The notes beneath the pieces are model-generated. The model ran no database searches. It was not told the origin of the DNA and saw only the letters and a list, made by a program, of their open reading frames with translations. The translations under genes were made by a program, and so were the position numbers. A stretch of 64,000 bases of DNA from Bifidobacterium breve (GTDB lineage: Bacteria; Actinomycetota; Thermoleophilia; Solirubrobacterales; Solirubrobacteraceae), in the NCBI GenBank assembly GCA_945878865.1, contig CAMCUD010000001.1:124001-188000 (forward strand), in the 5' to 3' direction. Within the stretch, counting starts at the first letter, position 1. Every line of letters starts with the position of its first letter. Below are positions 44,066 to 53,400 of the stretch, in pieces.

Positions 44066-44367
44066 AGCCCGAATCGCTCCCGGTGCTCGGCCGGCACGAG
44101 GTCGGTGTACTGCGGGTGCCGGCGGATGTACTCGTTGATGAACGGGCAGAACGGCAGGACGGCGACCGCCTGCGCGCGGGCGTCGTCCAGCGCCGCCTTG
44201 GCGAGCGCGCTGCCGACCCCCTTCCCCTCGAAGGCCGGGTCGACCTCCGTGTGGATGAACGCGAGGAGCCCCGGCCGGTCGCGGTACTGCGCGAAGCCGG
44301 CGAGCTGCCCGTCGACGCGGACCTCGTAGCGGTGCTCGTCGGGGTTGTTCCGCACCACGGGATCCAT
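44062..44367 (-). CDS. YjdJ-like GNAT-family N-acetyltransferase
   Basis: A 101-residue minimal GNAT protein: YEVRVDGQLAGFAQYR, FIHTEVDPAFEGKGVGSALA (the acetyl-CoA pyrophosphate loop of the form Q/GxGxG/A) and VLPFCPFINEYIRRHPQYTD at the C-terminus. This length and ending are typical of the YjdJ group, whose substrate is unknown. The frame is open further upstream, but ATG 44367 is the last start before conservation and follows the large palindrome at 44392-44502, which would form a hairpin in its leader. Confidence 0.88.
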   Translation of the reverse strand: MDPVVRNNPDEHRYEVRVDGQLAGFAQYRDRPGLLAFIHTEVDPAFEGKGVGSALAKAALDDARAQAVAVLPFCPFINEYIRRHPQYTDLVPAEHRERFGL

Positions 44368-44391
44368 GCCCCGCAGCCTACCCCCACCCAC

Positions 44392-44502
44392 GGTGAACGT
44401 TGGTTCACCGGGGTCAGAGGCCCGCTGGACGTACGCTCGGCCCGCGGCGCCGGGCGAGCGTACGTCGTGCGGGGTCAGAACCCCGGTGAACCAACGTTCA
44501 CC
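44392..44502. repeat. 111-bp nested palindrome (intergenic hairpin element)
   Basis: The outer arms, 44392-44414 and 44480-44502, are a perfect 23-bp inverted repeat. Within them, 44428-44444 and 44451-44466 form a second stem of 16 pairs with one unpaired base and a 6-nt loop. Each outer arm is itself a small palindrome (GGTGAAC-GTTG-GTTCACC). A 9-bp direct repeat, GGGGTCAGA, occurs at 44410-44418 and 44471-44479. The element covers the stop codon of the upstream hydrolase gene and ends 25 bp before the GNAT start. It could be a terminator, a REP-like repeat or a structured RNA. Confidence 0.85.
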
Positions 44503-45199
44503 CGGCGAGGGGGCGGACCGCGGAGCGCACCCCGTCGGCAGAGCGGGCGGTCGGCAGGTGGTCGGCGAGGCGCTGGGTCGCCAGCGCCACGTGGGCCGGC
44601 GCGCCCGGCGTGGCCACGATCGCCACCGGCACGGCGATGGCCCGCAGCTCGTGCCGCGAGGGACTCCAGCTCGCACGCCCCGCGTAGTCGGCCAGCGCCG
44701 CCCGCGGGTACTCCGCCGCCGTCCCGCCGAACACCGCGTGCGCACCACCCGGGCCGGAGGCCCGCAGCGCCTCCTCGAGTGCCAGCCGCTCGGCGGCCAG
44801 CGCCTCGTTGGCCTCGGGGACGAAGGCGAACGCGGGAGGGTCGACGAGGACCGCCGCCCGGACGAGCGTCGCGTGCCGGACGAGCACGTCCAACACGATG
44901 AGCGCGCCGAACCCGAGGCCGACCACCGTCGCCGGCCCGTCGGTCAACGCCCGGAGCACCGCCGCCGCGTCCTCGGCCTGCTCGTGGATCGTCGTCGCGC
45001 GGTAGGCCTCCGGCGCGCCGCTGCCCCCGTAGCCGCGGCGGTCGTAGACCACGACGCGATGCCCGTCGGCCACGAGCGCCTCGCGCAGCGGGTCCAGCGG
45101 CGCGGCGCCCGACGCGAGGTCGTGGACGAGCACGACGTCGGGGCCGGAGCCCGATGTAGTGGCCGCCAGGGGTACTCCCGCCCCTTCGATCATCCCCAT
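44498..45199 (-). CDS. Alpha/beta-hydrolase-like protein lacking the nucleophile Ser
   Basis: A 233-residue protein with the alpha/beta-hydrolase fold pattern: VVLVHDLASG (oxyanion strand), YDRRGYGGSGAP, VVGLGFGALIVLDVL (nucleophile elbow), and AIVATPGAPAHV. The elbow reads G-L-G-F-G, so the usual Gly-x-Ser-x-Gly serine is replaced by Gly. The expected catalytic His near the C-terminus is also not obvious. It is probably not a conventional hydrolase; a binding or regulatory role is possible. The stop lies inside the large palindrome. It diverges from the large secreted-protein gene across 49 bp. Confidence 0.75.
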   Translation of the reverse strand: MGMIEGAGVPLAATTSGSGPDVVLVHDLASGAAPLDPLREALVADGHRVVVYDRRGYGGSGAPEAYRATTIHEQAEDAAAVLRALTDGPATVVGLGFGALIVLDVLVRHATLVRAAVLVDPPAFAFVPEANEALAAERLALEEALRASGPGGAHAVFGGTAAEYPRAALADYAGRASWSPSRHELRAIAVPVAIVATPGAPAHVALATQRLADHLPTARSADGVRSAVRPLAG

Positions 45200-45210
45200 A
45201 CTCCAAGAGA

Positions 45211-45240
45211 TGGACGATCAGGGGCTCGGCGTTGTATACA
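45211..45240 (+). promoter_or_regulatory. Candidate promoter giving a near-leaderless mRNA
   Basis: TGGACG (45211-45216) and TATACA (45235-45240) are separated by 18 bp and resemble a sigma-A promoter (TTGACA/TATAAT). A start of transcription about seven bases downstream would fall 1-3 bases before GTG 45249 of the large secreted protein, and no ribosome-binding site is visible. Leaderless mRNAs are common in actinobacteria. Confidence 0.4.
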
Positions 45241-45248
45241 GTCGAGGT

Positions 45249-48200
45249 GTGCTGCCTTCACGCGTCGTCCTGTCCACGGCGGTTGCCGTCGCCTTCCTGT
45301 CTCCCGCTCCGGCCCTCGCGGCGACCCGCATCGTCGCCCCGAGCCCAGACCGCATCCTCCAGCAGTCTGGCACCACGCTGCGCGTGAGCGCGGCGAAGAA
45401 CGTCACGAAGGTGACGGCGCGCCGCGACGGCGCCGCCCTCCCGGGCCGCTTCACCCGGCGCGCAGACGGCACATGGGCCCTTCGGGTCACGCGCAGTGCG
45501 CTGCGCCCCGGCGTCAACCACTTCACCGTGACCACCCGGACGAAGCGCGGCCGCACCGTGACCTCCCGCGTGCGCGTCTTCTACGGCGCGCGCAAGCGCG
45601 CGTTCACCCAGGTCCGCCTGGGCTCGAGCTCGCGAGGCAGCGTGCCGCTGCGCGTGCGCACGTCGGCCGACCCCCGCCTGCGACTGCGCCTGACGCTCAA
45701 TGGCCGCGACGCCACGCGCGTGCTGGCACCGCGCTTCGGGGCCCGACGCGCGGGCCGGCTGGGCGCCGACGACGGGCTGCGCCACGGGCGCAACGTGCTG
45801 CGCGTCGTCGCGATCAAGGCCGACGGCACCTACGCGGCGGTCACACGGATCTTCCGGGTCGCTGCCGCGCAGCCGCTCGTCGGCGCCGGCCCGCCGCGCC
45901 GCGCGACGCCCGGCGAGCGGGTGACGCTCCCGGGCCGCATCGTCACGAGCCCCCGTATGGGCGCACGCGCCGCCGCCTCGGCGAAGTGGATGGTGCTCGA
46001 CGCCCCTCCGGGCTCCAAGGCGCTGCCGCTGACCACGACGAGCCTGCTGTCCACGTTCACGCCGGACAAGGTCGGCACGTACACGCTGCGGCTGGTCGCC
46101 GGCACCGGCGCGTCGGCGCCCCTCGACGAGGTCACCGTCACGAGCGTCGCGGACGTCCCGCCGATCGGCACCCCCGTCACGACGCTGACCAACCAGGCGG
46201 CGATCGAGATCGGCGGGTCGACCTACGCGTACAACCCCAATGAGGACGCCGTCCAGGTCGTCATGGTCGAACGCGCGACCCAGGCGGTGCTCTACGAGAA
46301 CGCGTTCTCCGGCAGCGCCGGGGACGTGCAGACGATCACCAACCAGATGAAGTCGTACCCGGAACCGCCGCTCGTGTTCCTGGCGAACCTGGACTTCAAC
46401 AACGAGTCGATCGTCGACCCGTCCTGGAACACGCTCGTCCAGGCGATCGGCGGCACCGCGATCCCGCACATCACCAACGGCGACAGCGGCGGCTGGTCGG
46501 TCGTCGGCGTGCCGGGTGCGCCGTCGGGCTCGGCGTTCCAAAACAACGGCACCGCGCAGAACTCCGCCAACCCCACGCAGGGGGAGATGCAGGGCTACCT
46601 CCAGCTCGACAGCAACGACCAGTTCGCGTTCGTCCCCGCCGAGCACCTGCGGCTCGACCTCTCCGCGCCCGGCGCGCCCGCCGGTCAGAACCAGATGGTG
46701 GTCGGCGCGAACACGTACAGCTCGGGCCCGCTGAGCGACAACGGGACGACGTGCACCGGGGGCATCCAGGTCCAGACCCTCAGCGCGGAGAACCTCATCC
46801 CGCAGAGCAGCGCGACGTTCGCGACGAACGGCTGCGGCCTGGCGGCCGACAGCGCGAACCTCCTCAGCGCGGCGAACTACATCCAGGGACTCGGTGCCGG
46901 CACGAGCGCGGGCACGCTGCTCATGCTCGTGCAGACGATCGGCGTGCCGCGCGACCCGTCCGCCCCGGCGGACCTGTGGGCGCTGCTCTCCAACGTCCTC
47001 GCGGCCAAGGGCGCCACGATCGCCGCGATCGGCGACGGCAGCGGCAGCTACTCGTTCGTCGGCGGCCTGGGCATCAGCGGCTTCCCGCTCGTCGAAGCCA
47101 GCTCGGCGCTGACCGGCCAACCGGCGCACATCACCGGCGTGCTCGAACGCGCGCGCAACGGCAACTTCACGCCGCAGGCGTCCTCGAAGACCGGCCCGTT
47201 CACGTTCGACCTCGCGACGCTGGCCTACCAGGCGCCGGACCCGTGGAACCCGTCGAGCGGCGAGCAGAAGGCGCTGGCGTACATCGCGACGACGGTGCTC
47301 GACCTCGACACGCCGACCCAGGGGGTCTCGTGCTACGTGCCGGCGACGCCGGACGTGCGCTCGCAGTACTGCAACTCGAAGTACTACTCGTCGTGGAGCG
47401 GCTACGCCGACAAGCTCGCGGCGCTCCCCTACCCCGCCGGCAACGGCTTCACGTCGACGGACTGGAGCAACGTCGTCGGCGAGCTCGCACCCGCGAAGGG
47501 GTACGGCGAGTTCGACGCCGTCCAGACCGTGTGGAGCACGATCTCCACCGCGCAGGGCACGAACACCCAGAACGCCGTCGACGCGGTCGCGATCTCCCAG
47601 GATGAGGCCGCGCAGATCGTCAGCGCCCTCACCGCGCGGGCGAACGCCGTCGGCAGCTGGCTGTCGTGGGCGGGCGATCTCAGTGACGCAGCGGACCGCC
47701 TTGCGGAGGTCGTCTCCGAGGACCTCGGCGGCCCGCTCGGGTTCATCGCCGCGGGCCTGCTGGTCTCCGGCGACACGGCGAACCTCCCCAACGGCGGCCC
47801 CGCGCTCGGCGCCTTCCAGGTCAAGGCGGCGAACTTCACCGCGCAGCTGGCGGAGAGCTACGGCACGGCCAACGACCAGCTCACCCAGCTCGGCGACCTC
47901 ATCGTCACCGACAAGGCCAAGCTCAAGGCGTTCGACCAGGGCTCGCAGTACGCGCTGAACGACAGCGACGCGGTCAACCAGGGGCTGCAGCTCGCCGCCG
48001 CGCAGCTGTCGTGGCGCTCGCTGCTTCCGGCCGCGTACGAACTCGTCCGGCTGCCGCGCGGCACGGGCGTGAACCAGGGCGTCACCGACGCGCGGGTGTA
48101 CCAGTGCAGCACGATGTACGGGTCGGACCCGAGCAGCTACAACCCCTTCGCCAACGCGGACCCGTCGGCCCAGCTGCTGACGCCGGAGCTGTTCGTGCTC

Positions 48201-48392
48201 GTCAACGCGAACTCGACGCTGCCGAACGGCTCGAACTACGAAACGCCGGCCTCGCCGCCCGCGAGCTTCATGAACCCGCTGTTCGCGCCGTACCAGCTGG
48301 GCGCCAACGGGATCACGCAGTACGGCATGGTCAAGCCGTGGCTGTTGCGGACCGCCTACAACCTGGCGAACGCGCCGCAGCCCAACTGCTGA
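45249..48392 (+). CDS. Large secreted protein of unknown function
   Basis: From GTG 45249 the product is 1047 residues with a Sec signal peptide (VLPSRVVLSTAVAVAFLSPA, cleavage near ALAATR). Residues about 35-220 form a basic, beta-rich region with Ig-like patterns (LRVTRSALRPGVNHFTVTTR, RVTLPGRIVTSPRMGARAAA). From about residue 300 on the composition changes to Asn/Gly/Ser/Ala-rich sequence with few Cys. It includes QVVMVERATQAVLYENAF and a long helical part (AENLIPQSS to WSTISTAQGTNTQNAVDAVA). It ends in Asn-Cys. No catalytic motif, anchor or repeat was recognised. The frame continues upstream to 45159, but only this start places the signal peptide first. Confidence 0.8.
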   Translation: MLPSRVVLSTAVAVAFLSPAPALAATRIVAPSPDRILQQSGTTLRVSAAKNVTKVTARRDGAALPGRFTRRADGTWALRVTRSALRPGVNHFTVTTRTKRGRTVTSRVRVFYGARKRAFTQVRLGSSSRGSVPLRVRTSADPRLRLRLTLNGRDATRVLAPRFGARRAGRLGADDGLRHGRNVLRVVAIKADGTYAAVTRIFRVAAAQPLVGAGPPRRATPGERVTLPGRIVTSPRMGARAAASAKWMVLDAPPGSKALPLTTTSLLSTFTPDKVGTYTLRLVAGTGASAPLDEVTVTSVADVPPIGTPVTTLTNQAAIEIGGSTYAYNPNEDAVQVVMVERATQAVLYENAFSGSAGDVQTITNQMKSYPEPPLVFLANLDFNNESIVDPSWNTLVQAIGGTAIPHITNGDSGGWSVVGVPGAPSGSAFQNNGTAQNSANPTQGEMQGYLQLDSNDQFAFVPAEHLRLDLSAPGAPAGQNQMVVGANTYSSGPLSDNGTTCTGGIQVQTLSAENLIPQSSATFATNGCGLAADSANLLSAANYIQGLGAGTSAGTLLMLVQTIGVPRDPSAPADLWALLSNVLAAKGATIAAIGDGSGSYSFVGGLGISGFPLVEASSALTGQPAHITGVLERARNGNFTPQASSKTGPFTFDLATLAYQAPDPWNPSSGEQKALAYIATTVLDLDTPTQGVSCYVPATPDVRSQYCNSKYYSSWSGYADKLAALPYPAGNGFTSTDWSNVVGELAPAKGYGEFDAVQTVWSTISTAQGTNTQNAVDAVAISQDEAAQIVSALTARANAVGSWLSWAGDLSDAADRLAEVVSEDLGGPLGFIAAGLLVSGDTANLPNGGPALGAFQVKAANFTAQLAESYGTANDQLTQLGDLIVTDKAKLKAFDQGSQYALNDSDAVNQGLQLAAAQLSWRSLLPAAYELVRLPRGTGVNQGVTDARVYQCSTMYGSDPSSYNPFANADPSAQLLTPELFVLVNANSTLPNGSNYETPASPPASFMNPLFAPYQLGANGITQYGMVKPWLLRTAYNLANAPQPNC

Positions 48393-48427
48393 GAAGGCCG
48401 ACGAACGCCGCTCGCTACGCTGTCTGC

Positions 48428-48694
48428 ATGGAAGGCTTCGGAGGTCTCTTCGGCGATCCGGACGAGCTCCAGCGCCGCATGGCGGAGTTCGCCGATCAGA
48501 TGCAGGGTCAGCAAAAGCTGGCCTGGGCGGACAACGCCATCAAGCTGGCGGTCGACATGACGGTCGCCGCGATCAACCGCGTCAACCTGCAGGGCGATGC
48601 CGATGCGCAGGCCCAGCAGATCCGGTCCGTGATGGCCACGGTGTTCCCCGAGGCCGTCACCCTCGTGCGCGAGGCGCGCGAGGGTCTGCGCTAG
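48428..48694 (+). CDS. Small helical protein, unknown function
   Basis: An 88-residue protein from ATG 48428 (MEGFGGLFGDPDELQRRMAE). It is predicted to be mostly helical, with a Gln-rich first third and a hydrophobic middle (AIKLAVDMTVAAINRVNLQG). The start resembles YbaB/WXG-like small DNA- or partner-binding proteins, but the match is too weak to assign. It lies 35 bp after the large secreted protein gene and is followed by a hairpin terminator. Confidence 0.5.
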   Translation: MEGFGGLFGDPDELQRRMAEFADQMQGQQKLAWADNAIKLAVDMTVAAINRVNLQGDADAQAQQIRSVMATVFPEAVTLVREAREGLR

Positions 48695-48724
48695 ACGCGA
48701 CTCGACGACCCGTTGACGGCGGTA

Positions 48725-48742
48725 CTCCCCGGTTCCGGGGAG
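48725..48742 (+). terminator. Compact hairpin after small helical gene
   Basis: CTCCCCGG (48725-48732) and CCGGGGAG (48735-48742) form a perfect inverted repeat with a TT centre, giving a 7-bp stem with a 4-nt loop. It is 30 bp after the stop at 48694. Confidence 0.5.
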
Positions 48743-48796
48743 GGTTGGCGCGTTGCCGCTCACATACGTCCCCAGTTCTGGCGACCACCCCAGGAC

Positions 48797-50428
48797 GTGA
48801 GACAGCGTGACCTGATCTTCTCGGCCGTCCTGACCGCCTCCACCCTCGCCCTCGCGGCGCCGGCGGACGCGGCGGACCTCATCACGTTCTCCGGAACCGG
48901 CACCGCGGGGTACGGCGGTGACGGCGGACCGGCCGGGGCCGCCACGCTCAACGGTCCGCGCGGCATGGCGCTGACCGCCGACGGCGCCGTCCTCGTCGCC
49001 GACACGACGAACAACCGCATCCGGAAGATCGCCGCGGACGGCACGGTCACGACCGTCGCGGGCACCGGCACGGCCGGCGCGACAGGCGACGGAGGCCCGG
49101 CCACGCTGGCGCAGATCAGCGCACCGCGCGACGTGGCCGTCACCACCGACGGCGGCTTCCTCATCGCCGACTCGGGCAGCAACCGCATCCGCAAGGTCGC
49201 GGCAGCGGGCACGATCAGCACGGTCGCCGGAACGGGCGTCGCCGGGTCAACCGGTGACGGCAGTCCCGCGACGCTCGCGACGCTCAACGTGCCCAGCGGC
49301 GTCGATCCCACCGCCGACGGCGGCTATCTCATCGCCGACACGACCGGCAACCGTGTCCGCAAGGTCAGCGCCTCGGGCACGATCACCACCGTCGCCGGCA
49401 CCGGCACCGCGAGCTCCACGGGCGACGGCGGACCGGCGATCCTCGCAACCGTCAGCGGCCCACAGGGGGTCGCCGCGACGGCCGACGGCGGGTACCTCAT
49501 CGCCGACACGACCGGCAACCGCATCCGCAAGGTCAGCGCCTCGGGCACCATCACCACCGTCGCCGGCACCGGCACCGCGTGCGCCACCACGACGGCGCTG
49601 TGCGGCGACTTCGGCCCCGCGGCGATCGCGCAGCTCAGCGGGCCGACGACGGTCGCCGCAGTGAGCGACGGCAGCTTCTGGGTCGCCGACACCACGCTGA
49701 ACCGTGTGCGACTCGTGTCCGCCACGGGGACCATCACGACGCCCGCCGGCTCGGGGACCGCGTGCGCGACCGCGACGTCGCTGTGTGGCGACGGGGCATC
49801 CGCGCCGCTGGCCTCGCTCAACGCCCCGCGGGACGTCCTGCCGCTCGGGGGCGGCGCCGCGCTCATCGCCGACAGCGGCACGAACCGACTTCGCAAGCTC
49901 ATGACGCCGACCGCCGGGCCGATGGGGGCCACCGGTCCTGCGGGGTCCTCCGGGACGAACGGCGTCGACGGGGCCGATGGCGCGCCGGGGGTGGCCGGCG
50001 CGTCAGGCCCCGCCGGTGTGATGGGCGCCGACGGCGCCCGCGGCGCGACCGGGGCGCAGGGTGCCGCGGGCGCGCAGGGCCCGGCCGGCCCGGTCCTCGC
50101 CAAGAACCGGCGGACACCCGCGCGGCTGTCTGTCCTCCTCGGCGATGTCGCGCCGGCGGGCGCCGACTCCACGCGCGTGCGCTTCGTTCTCACCGCGGGG
50201 GCGAAGGTGACACTGCGTATCGCGCGAGCGGGAAGCACCGTGCACGTACGCACCGCCGTCTACGGCGGCCGCGGCCGCAAGGCGATGACCTTCCCGGCCC
50301 TCGCGCCCGGGCGCTACCGCCTGAGCGTCGAGGCGCGCGCCGGTGCGACGACGGATCGCGACCGGGCGTGGGTGACGATCGCCGCGCCTGCGGCCCAGCC
50401 CGTGTCGCCCACCGCTTCACCGTCTTGA
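48797..50428 (+). CDS. Secreted NHL-repeat propeller with collagen-like segment
   Basis: Read from GTG 48797, the 543-residue product has a Sec signal peptide (VRQRDLIFSAVLTASTLALA, cleavage near ADAAD). Residues about 30-375 contain six NHL-type repeats of about 56 residues, each with a GDGGPA or similar turn, a GxLIADTxxNRIRKV core and a TVAGTGTA linker: a beta-propeller. Residues about 376-435 are a collagen-like Gly-x-y run of about 20 triplets (GPMGATGPAGSSGTNGVDGA). A beta-sandwich-like C-terminal domain follows (VRFVLTAGAKVTLRIARAGS). It is probably a cell-surface or extracellular binding protein; partners unknown. An earlier start at 48713 would bury the signal peptide. Confidence 0.85.
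   Translation: MRQRDLIFSAVLTASTLALAAPADAADLITFSGTGTAGYGGDGGPAGAATLNGPRGMALTADGAVLVADTTNNRIRKIAADGTVTTVAGTGTAGATGDGGPATLAQISAPRDVAVTTDGGFLIADSGSNRIRKVAAAGTISTVAGTGVAGSTGDGSPATLATLNVPSGVDPTADGGYLIADTTGNRVRKVSASGTITTVAGTGTASSTGDGGPAILATVSGPQGVAATADGGYLIADTTGNRIRKVSASGTITTVAGTGTACATTTALCGDFGPAAIAQLSGPTTVAAVSDGSFWVADTTLNRVRLVSATGTITTPAGSGTACATATSLCGDGASAPLASLNAPRDVLPLGGGAALIADSGTNRLRKLMTPTAGPMGATGPAGSSGTNGVDGADGAPGVAGASGPAGVMGADGARGATGAQGAAGAQGPAGPVLAKNRRTPARLSVLLGDVAPAGADSTRVRFVLTAGAKVTLRIARAGSTVHVRTAVYGGRGRKAMTFPALAPGRYRLSVEARAGATTDRDRAWVTIAAPAAQPVSPTASPS
49313..49579 (+). repeat. Two near-identical 99-bp direct repeats inside the NHL gene
   Basis: Bases 49313-49411 and 49481-49579 differ at only five positions over 99 bp and are spaced by 168 bp, exactly 56 codons. 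They encode adjacent propeller blades. The high nucleotide identity suggests a recent blade duplication or gene conversion. Confidence 0.85.
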
Positions 50429-50496
50429 ACGGGTGAAACGCCAACTCGACGAATGTTCGGTCGCCGTCCGGGGCCCTTCGCGCCGATAGTCCGCCT

Positions 50497-53400
50497 ATGG
50501 GTCCATCGGGGTGGCGGGCATCGCTGCTGACCACGGCGTTCGTCCTCTTCGTCATCGCGACGTTCGAAGTGGTCGAGCGCGTGCTCGACGTCGATGTCAC
50601 CAATCTGAACACCGCGAGCACGATCGTCCTGGCGCTCGTCGCCCTGGCGCTCGGCGGGGTCATCTTCTGGCTCCTGCGCGAACGGCGCGAGCGCGAGCAC
50701 GAGCGGCGCCGGCTGCGGCGCGCGCGTGAAGAGGACGCCGCCCGGTTCCGCCTCGCGTTCGAAGACGCGCCGATCGGCAAGGCGCTCGTCGGCCTCGACG
50801 GCCGGTACCTGCAAGTCAACGAGTCGCTCGCGGCCATGCTCGGCTACTCCCGCGAGGAGCTCGTGGACACCCAGTTCCAGGACGTCACCCATCCCGACGA
50901 CCTCGACGCCGACGTCGCGCTGATCGCCGCGGTCCAGGCGGGCGAGCTGGCCTCGTACGAGATGGAGAAGCGGTACCTGCGCGCGGACGGCATCGTCGTC
51001 TGGGGCCTGCTGTCCGTCTCGCTCGTCCGTGACACCGAGGGCGCCCCGGCGTACTTCATCCGCCAGGTGGTCGACATCACCGACCGCAAGCGCGCCGAAG
51101 CGCACCTCGCGTCCTCCGAGGCCCAGCTGCGCGCGATCTTCGACTCCGCCGACGCCGGCATCCTCAGCCTCGACCGCGACGACCGGCCGTGCGAGGTCAA
51201 CCCGGCGGCCGCCGCCGTCCTCGGGCTGGACATCGACCAGCCCGAGGCCGGCTACGCGCGGTTGACGTTCCGGTACCCCGACGGGCGGCCGATTCCACCG
51301 GAGGACACGCCGCAGGCCCGCGCCCTCCATGAGGGCCGGGCGCAGACCGGCACCCTCGTGCTCGTGCAGCGGCCCGACGGCGAGCGCCGCGCCGTGCAGA
51401 TGAGCGCCGTGCCGATCGCCGGGGCCGGCGACGGCGAGCCCGCGGTGGTCTGCTCGTTCGCCGACGTCACCGCGCGCGAGCAGGCGCTCGACGAGCTCGC
51501 GGCCCGCGAGCGGGAAGCTCGGACGCTGGCGTCCACCGTGCCGGTCGGCATCATCCGCGGCGACGCCGACGGACGCTGGATCTACGTCAACGACCAGCTC
51601 CGCGAGATGTGGCACATGGGCCCCGACCAGGCGCCCGACAGCCTGGACTGGCAGGCCGGCCTGCACCCCGACGACCGCGACCGCGTCTCGCGCGACTGGC
51701 AGGCCGCGCGTGAAGCAGGAGGGCGGTACGAGGCTGAGTTCCGCATCCGGGCCGCCGACGGCGGCTGGCGCTGGGTGTGGACGCGCGCGGTCGCCGAGCA
51801 CGACGAGGACGGGCGGGTCATCGGGTTTCTCGCCACCACGCTCGACACGGACGCGCGCCGCACGGCCGAGGACGCGTTGCGCACGACCGAGCAGCTGCAA
51901 CGCGGCGTCATGCGCAGCCTCCCGGGCTCGGGGCTCGGCGTCTACGACCACGACCTGTGCTGCCAGATCGCCGAGGGCGGCATGCTCAGCCAGTGGGGCC
52001 CTGACGGCGTCCGTGGCCGCGCGCTGCACGAGGTCATCAGCGCGGAGATCTACCCCGCCATCCGCTCGGGCCTCGAGCGTGCCCTGGCCGGCGCGGAGAG
52101 CGAGTGTGAGCGCCATTCTCCGCGGTTCCACCGCGACTTCGTCTTCCGCTTCGCCCCGGTCCGTGACGCCAGCGGCGCGGTCACCAGCGCGCTGGTGGTC
52201 ACCGAGGACGTCACGGAGCGCCGCAAGGCCGAACGCGCGCAGCGCGAGGCGCAGCAGCGGTTCGAAGTCGCGTTCGAGCGGGCGCCGATGGGGATGGCGA
52301 TCGTCGACCTCGACGGGCGCTTCACCCGGGTCAACGAGGCGCTGTCGCAGCTCGTCGGCTACGACCAGGACGCCGTGTGCGGGCTCGCGCCGTTCGCCCT
52401 GCTGCACCCCGACGAGGTGCCGGACAACATGTCCGCGTACGAGCGCATGCTCGAGACGGGTCACGTGACCATCGAGACGCGCTGGCTGCACAGCTCCGGG
52501 GCCGTCCTCTGGGTGGATCTGCGCGCGACCCTCATCCGCGACGCGAACGGCGACCCGCTGCACGTCCTCGCCCAGGTCCACGACGTCACCGACCGCCGCG
52601 GCTACGAGGAGCAGCTCGAGCACCTCGCCGACCACGACCCGCTCACCGGCCTGCTCAACCGCCGCGGCTTCGAGGCGGCGCTCGAGCGCCACCTCACGCT
52701 CGCGCGGCGCTACGAACCGGCCGGCGCGCTCCTGGCGATCGACCTCGACGGCTTCAAGCTCGTCAACGACAGTCTCGGCCACCGCGTCGGCGACGAGCTC
52801 ATCATCCGCTGCGCCGGGGCGCTGCGCGCGGCGCTGCGCGAGAGCGACGTCATCGCGCGCATCGGCGGCGACGAGTTCGCGGTCCTGCTCCCCGGCGACG
52901 GCGGGGAGGAGGCGCAGATCGTCGCCGACAAGCTCGTCCGCGCCGTGCGCGAGCACGGGGCGGGGATCGAGCAGCGCTACGCCCATGCCGTGACCGCGTC
53001 GATCGGCATCGCGCCCTTCGTCTCCGACGACCTGACCGCCGACGAGATGCTCGTCCGCGCGGATCTCGCGATGTACGAGGCGAAGGACCTCGGCAAGGAC
53101 CGCCACGCGACGTACAGCACCGACGAGCACGAGATCCCGCGGGTGCAGGCGCAGATGCAGTGGGCCGAGCGCATCCGCGGCGCGCTGGGCGAGGACCGCT
53201 TCGCGCTGCACGCCCAGCCGGTCGTCGACCTGCAGACCGGCGACGTCGTCGTCCACGAGATCCTCCTGCGCATGGTCGACGACGACGGCGACCTCATCCC
53301 GCCCGCCTCGTTCCTGCCGATCGCCGAGCGGTTCGGCCTCGCCCCGGCCGTCGATCGCTGGGTGCTCGAGCGCGCGCTCGACGCGATGGCCGAGCAGGCC

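Noticed and set aside
48930-49900. CRISPR-like direct repeats
   Set aside because: The repeats are in-frame propeller blades of 168 bp period, not short repeats with unique spacers.
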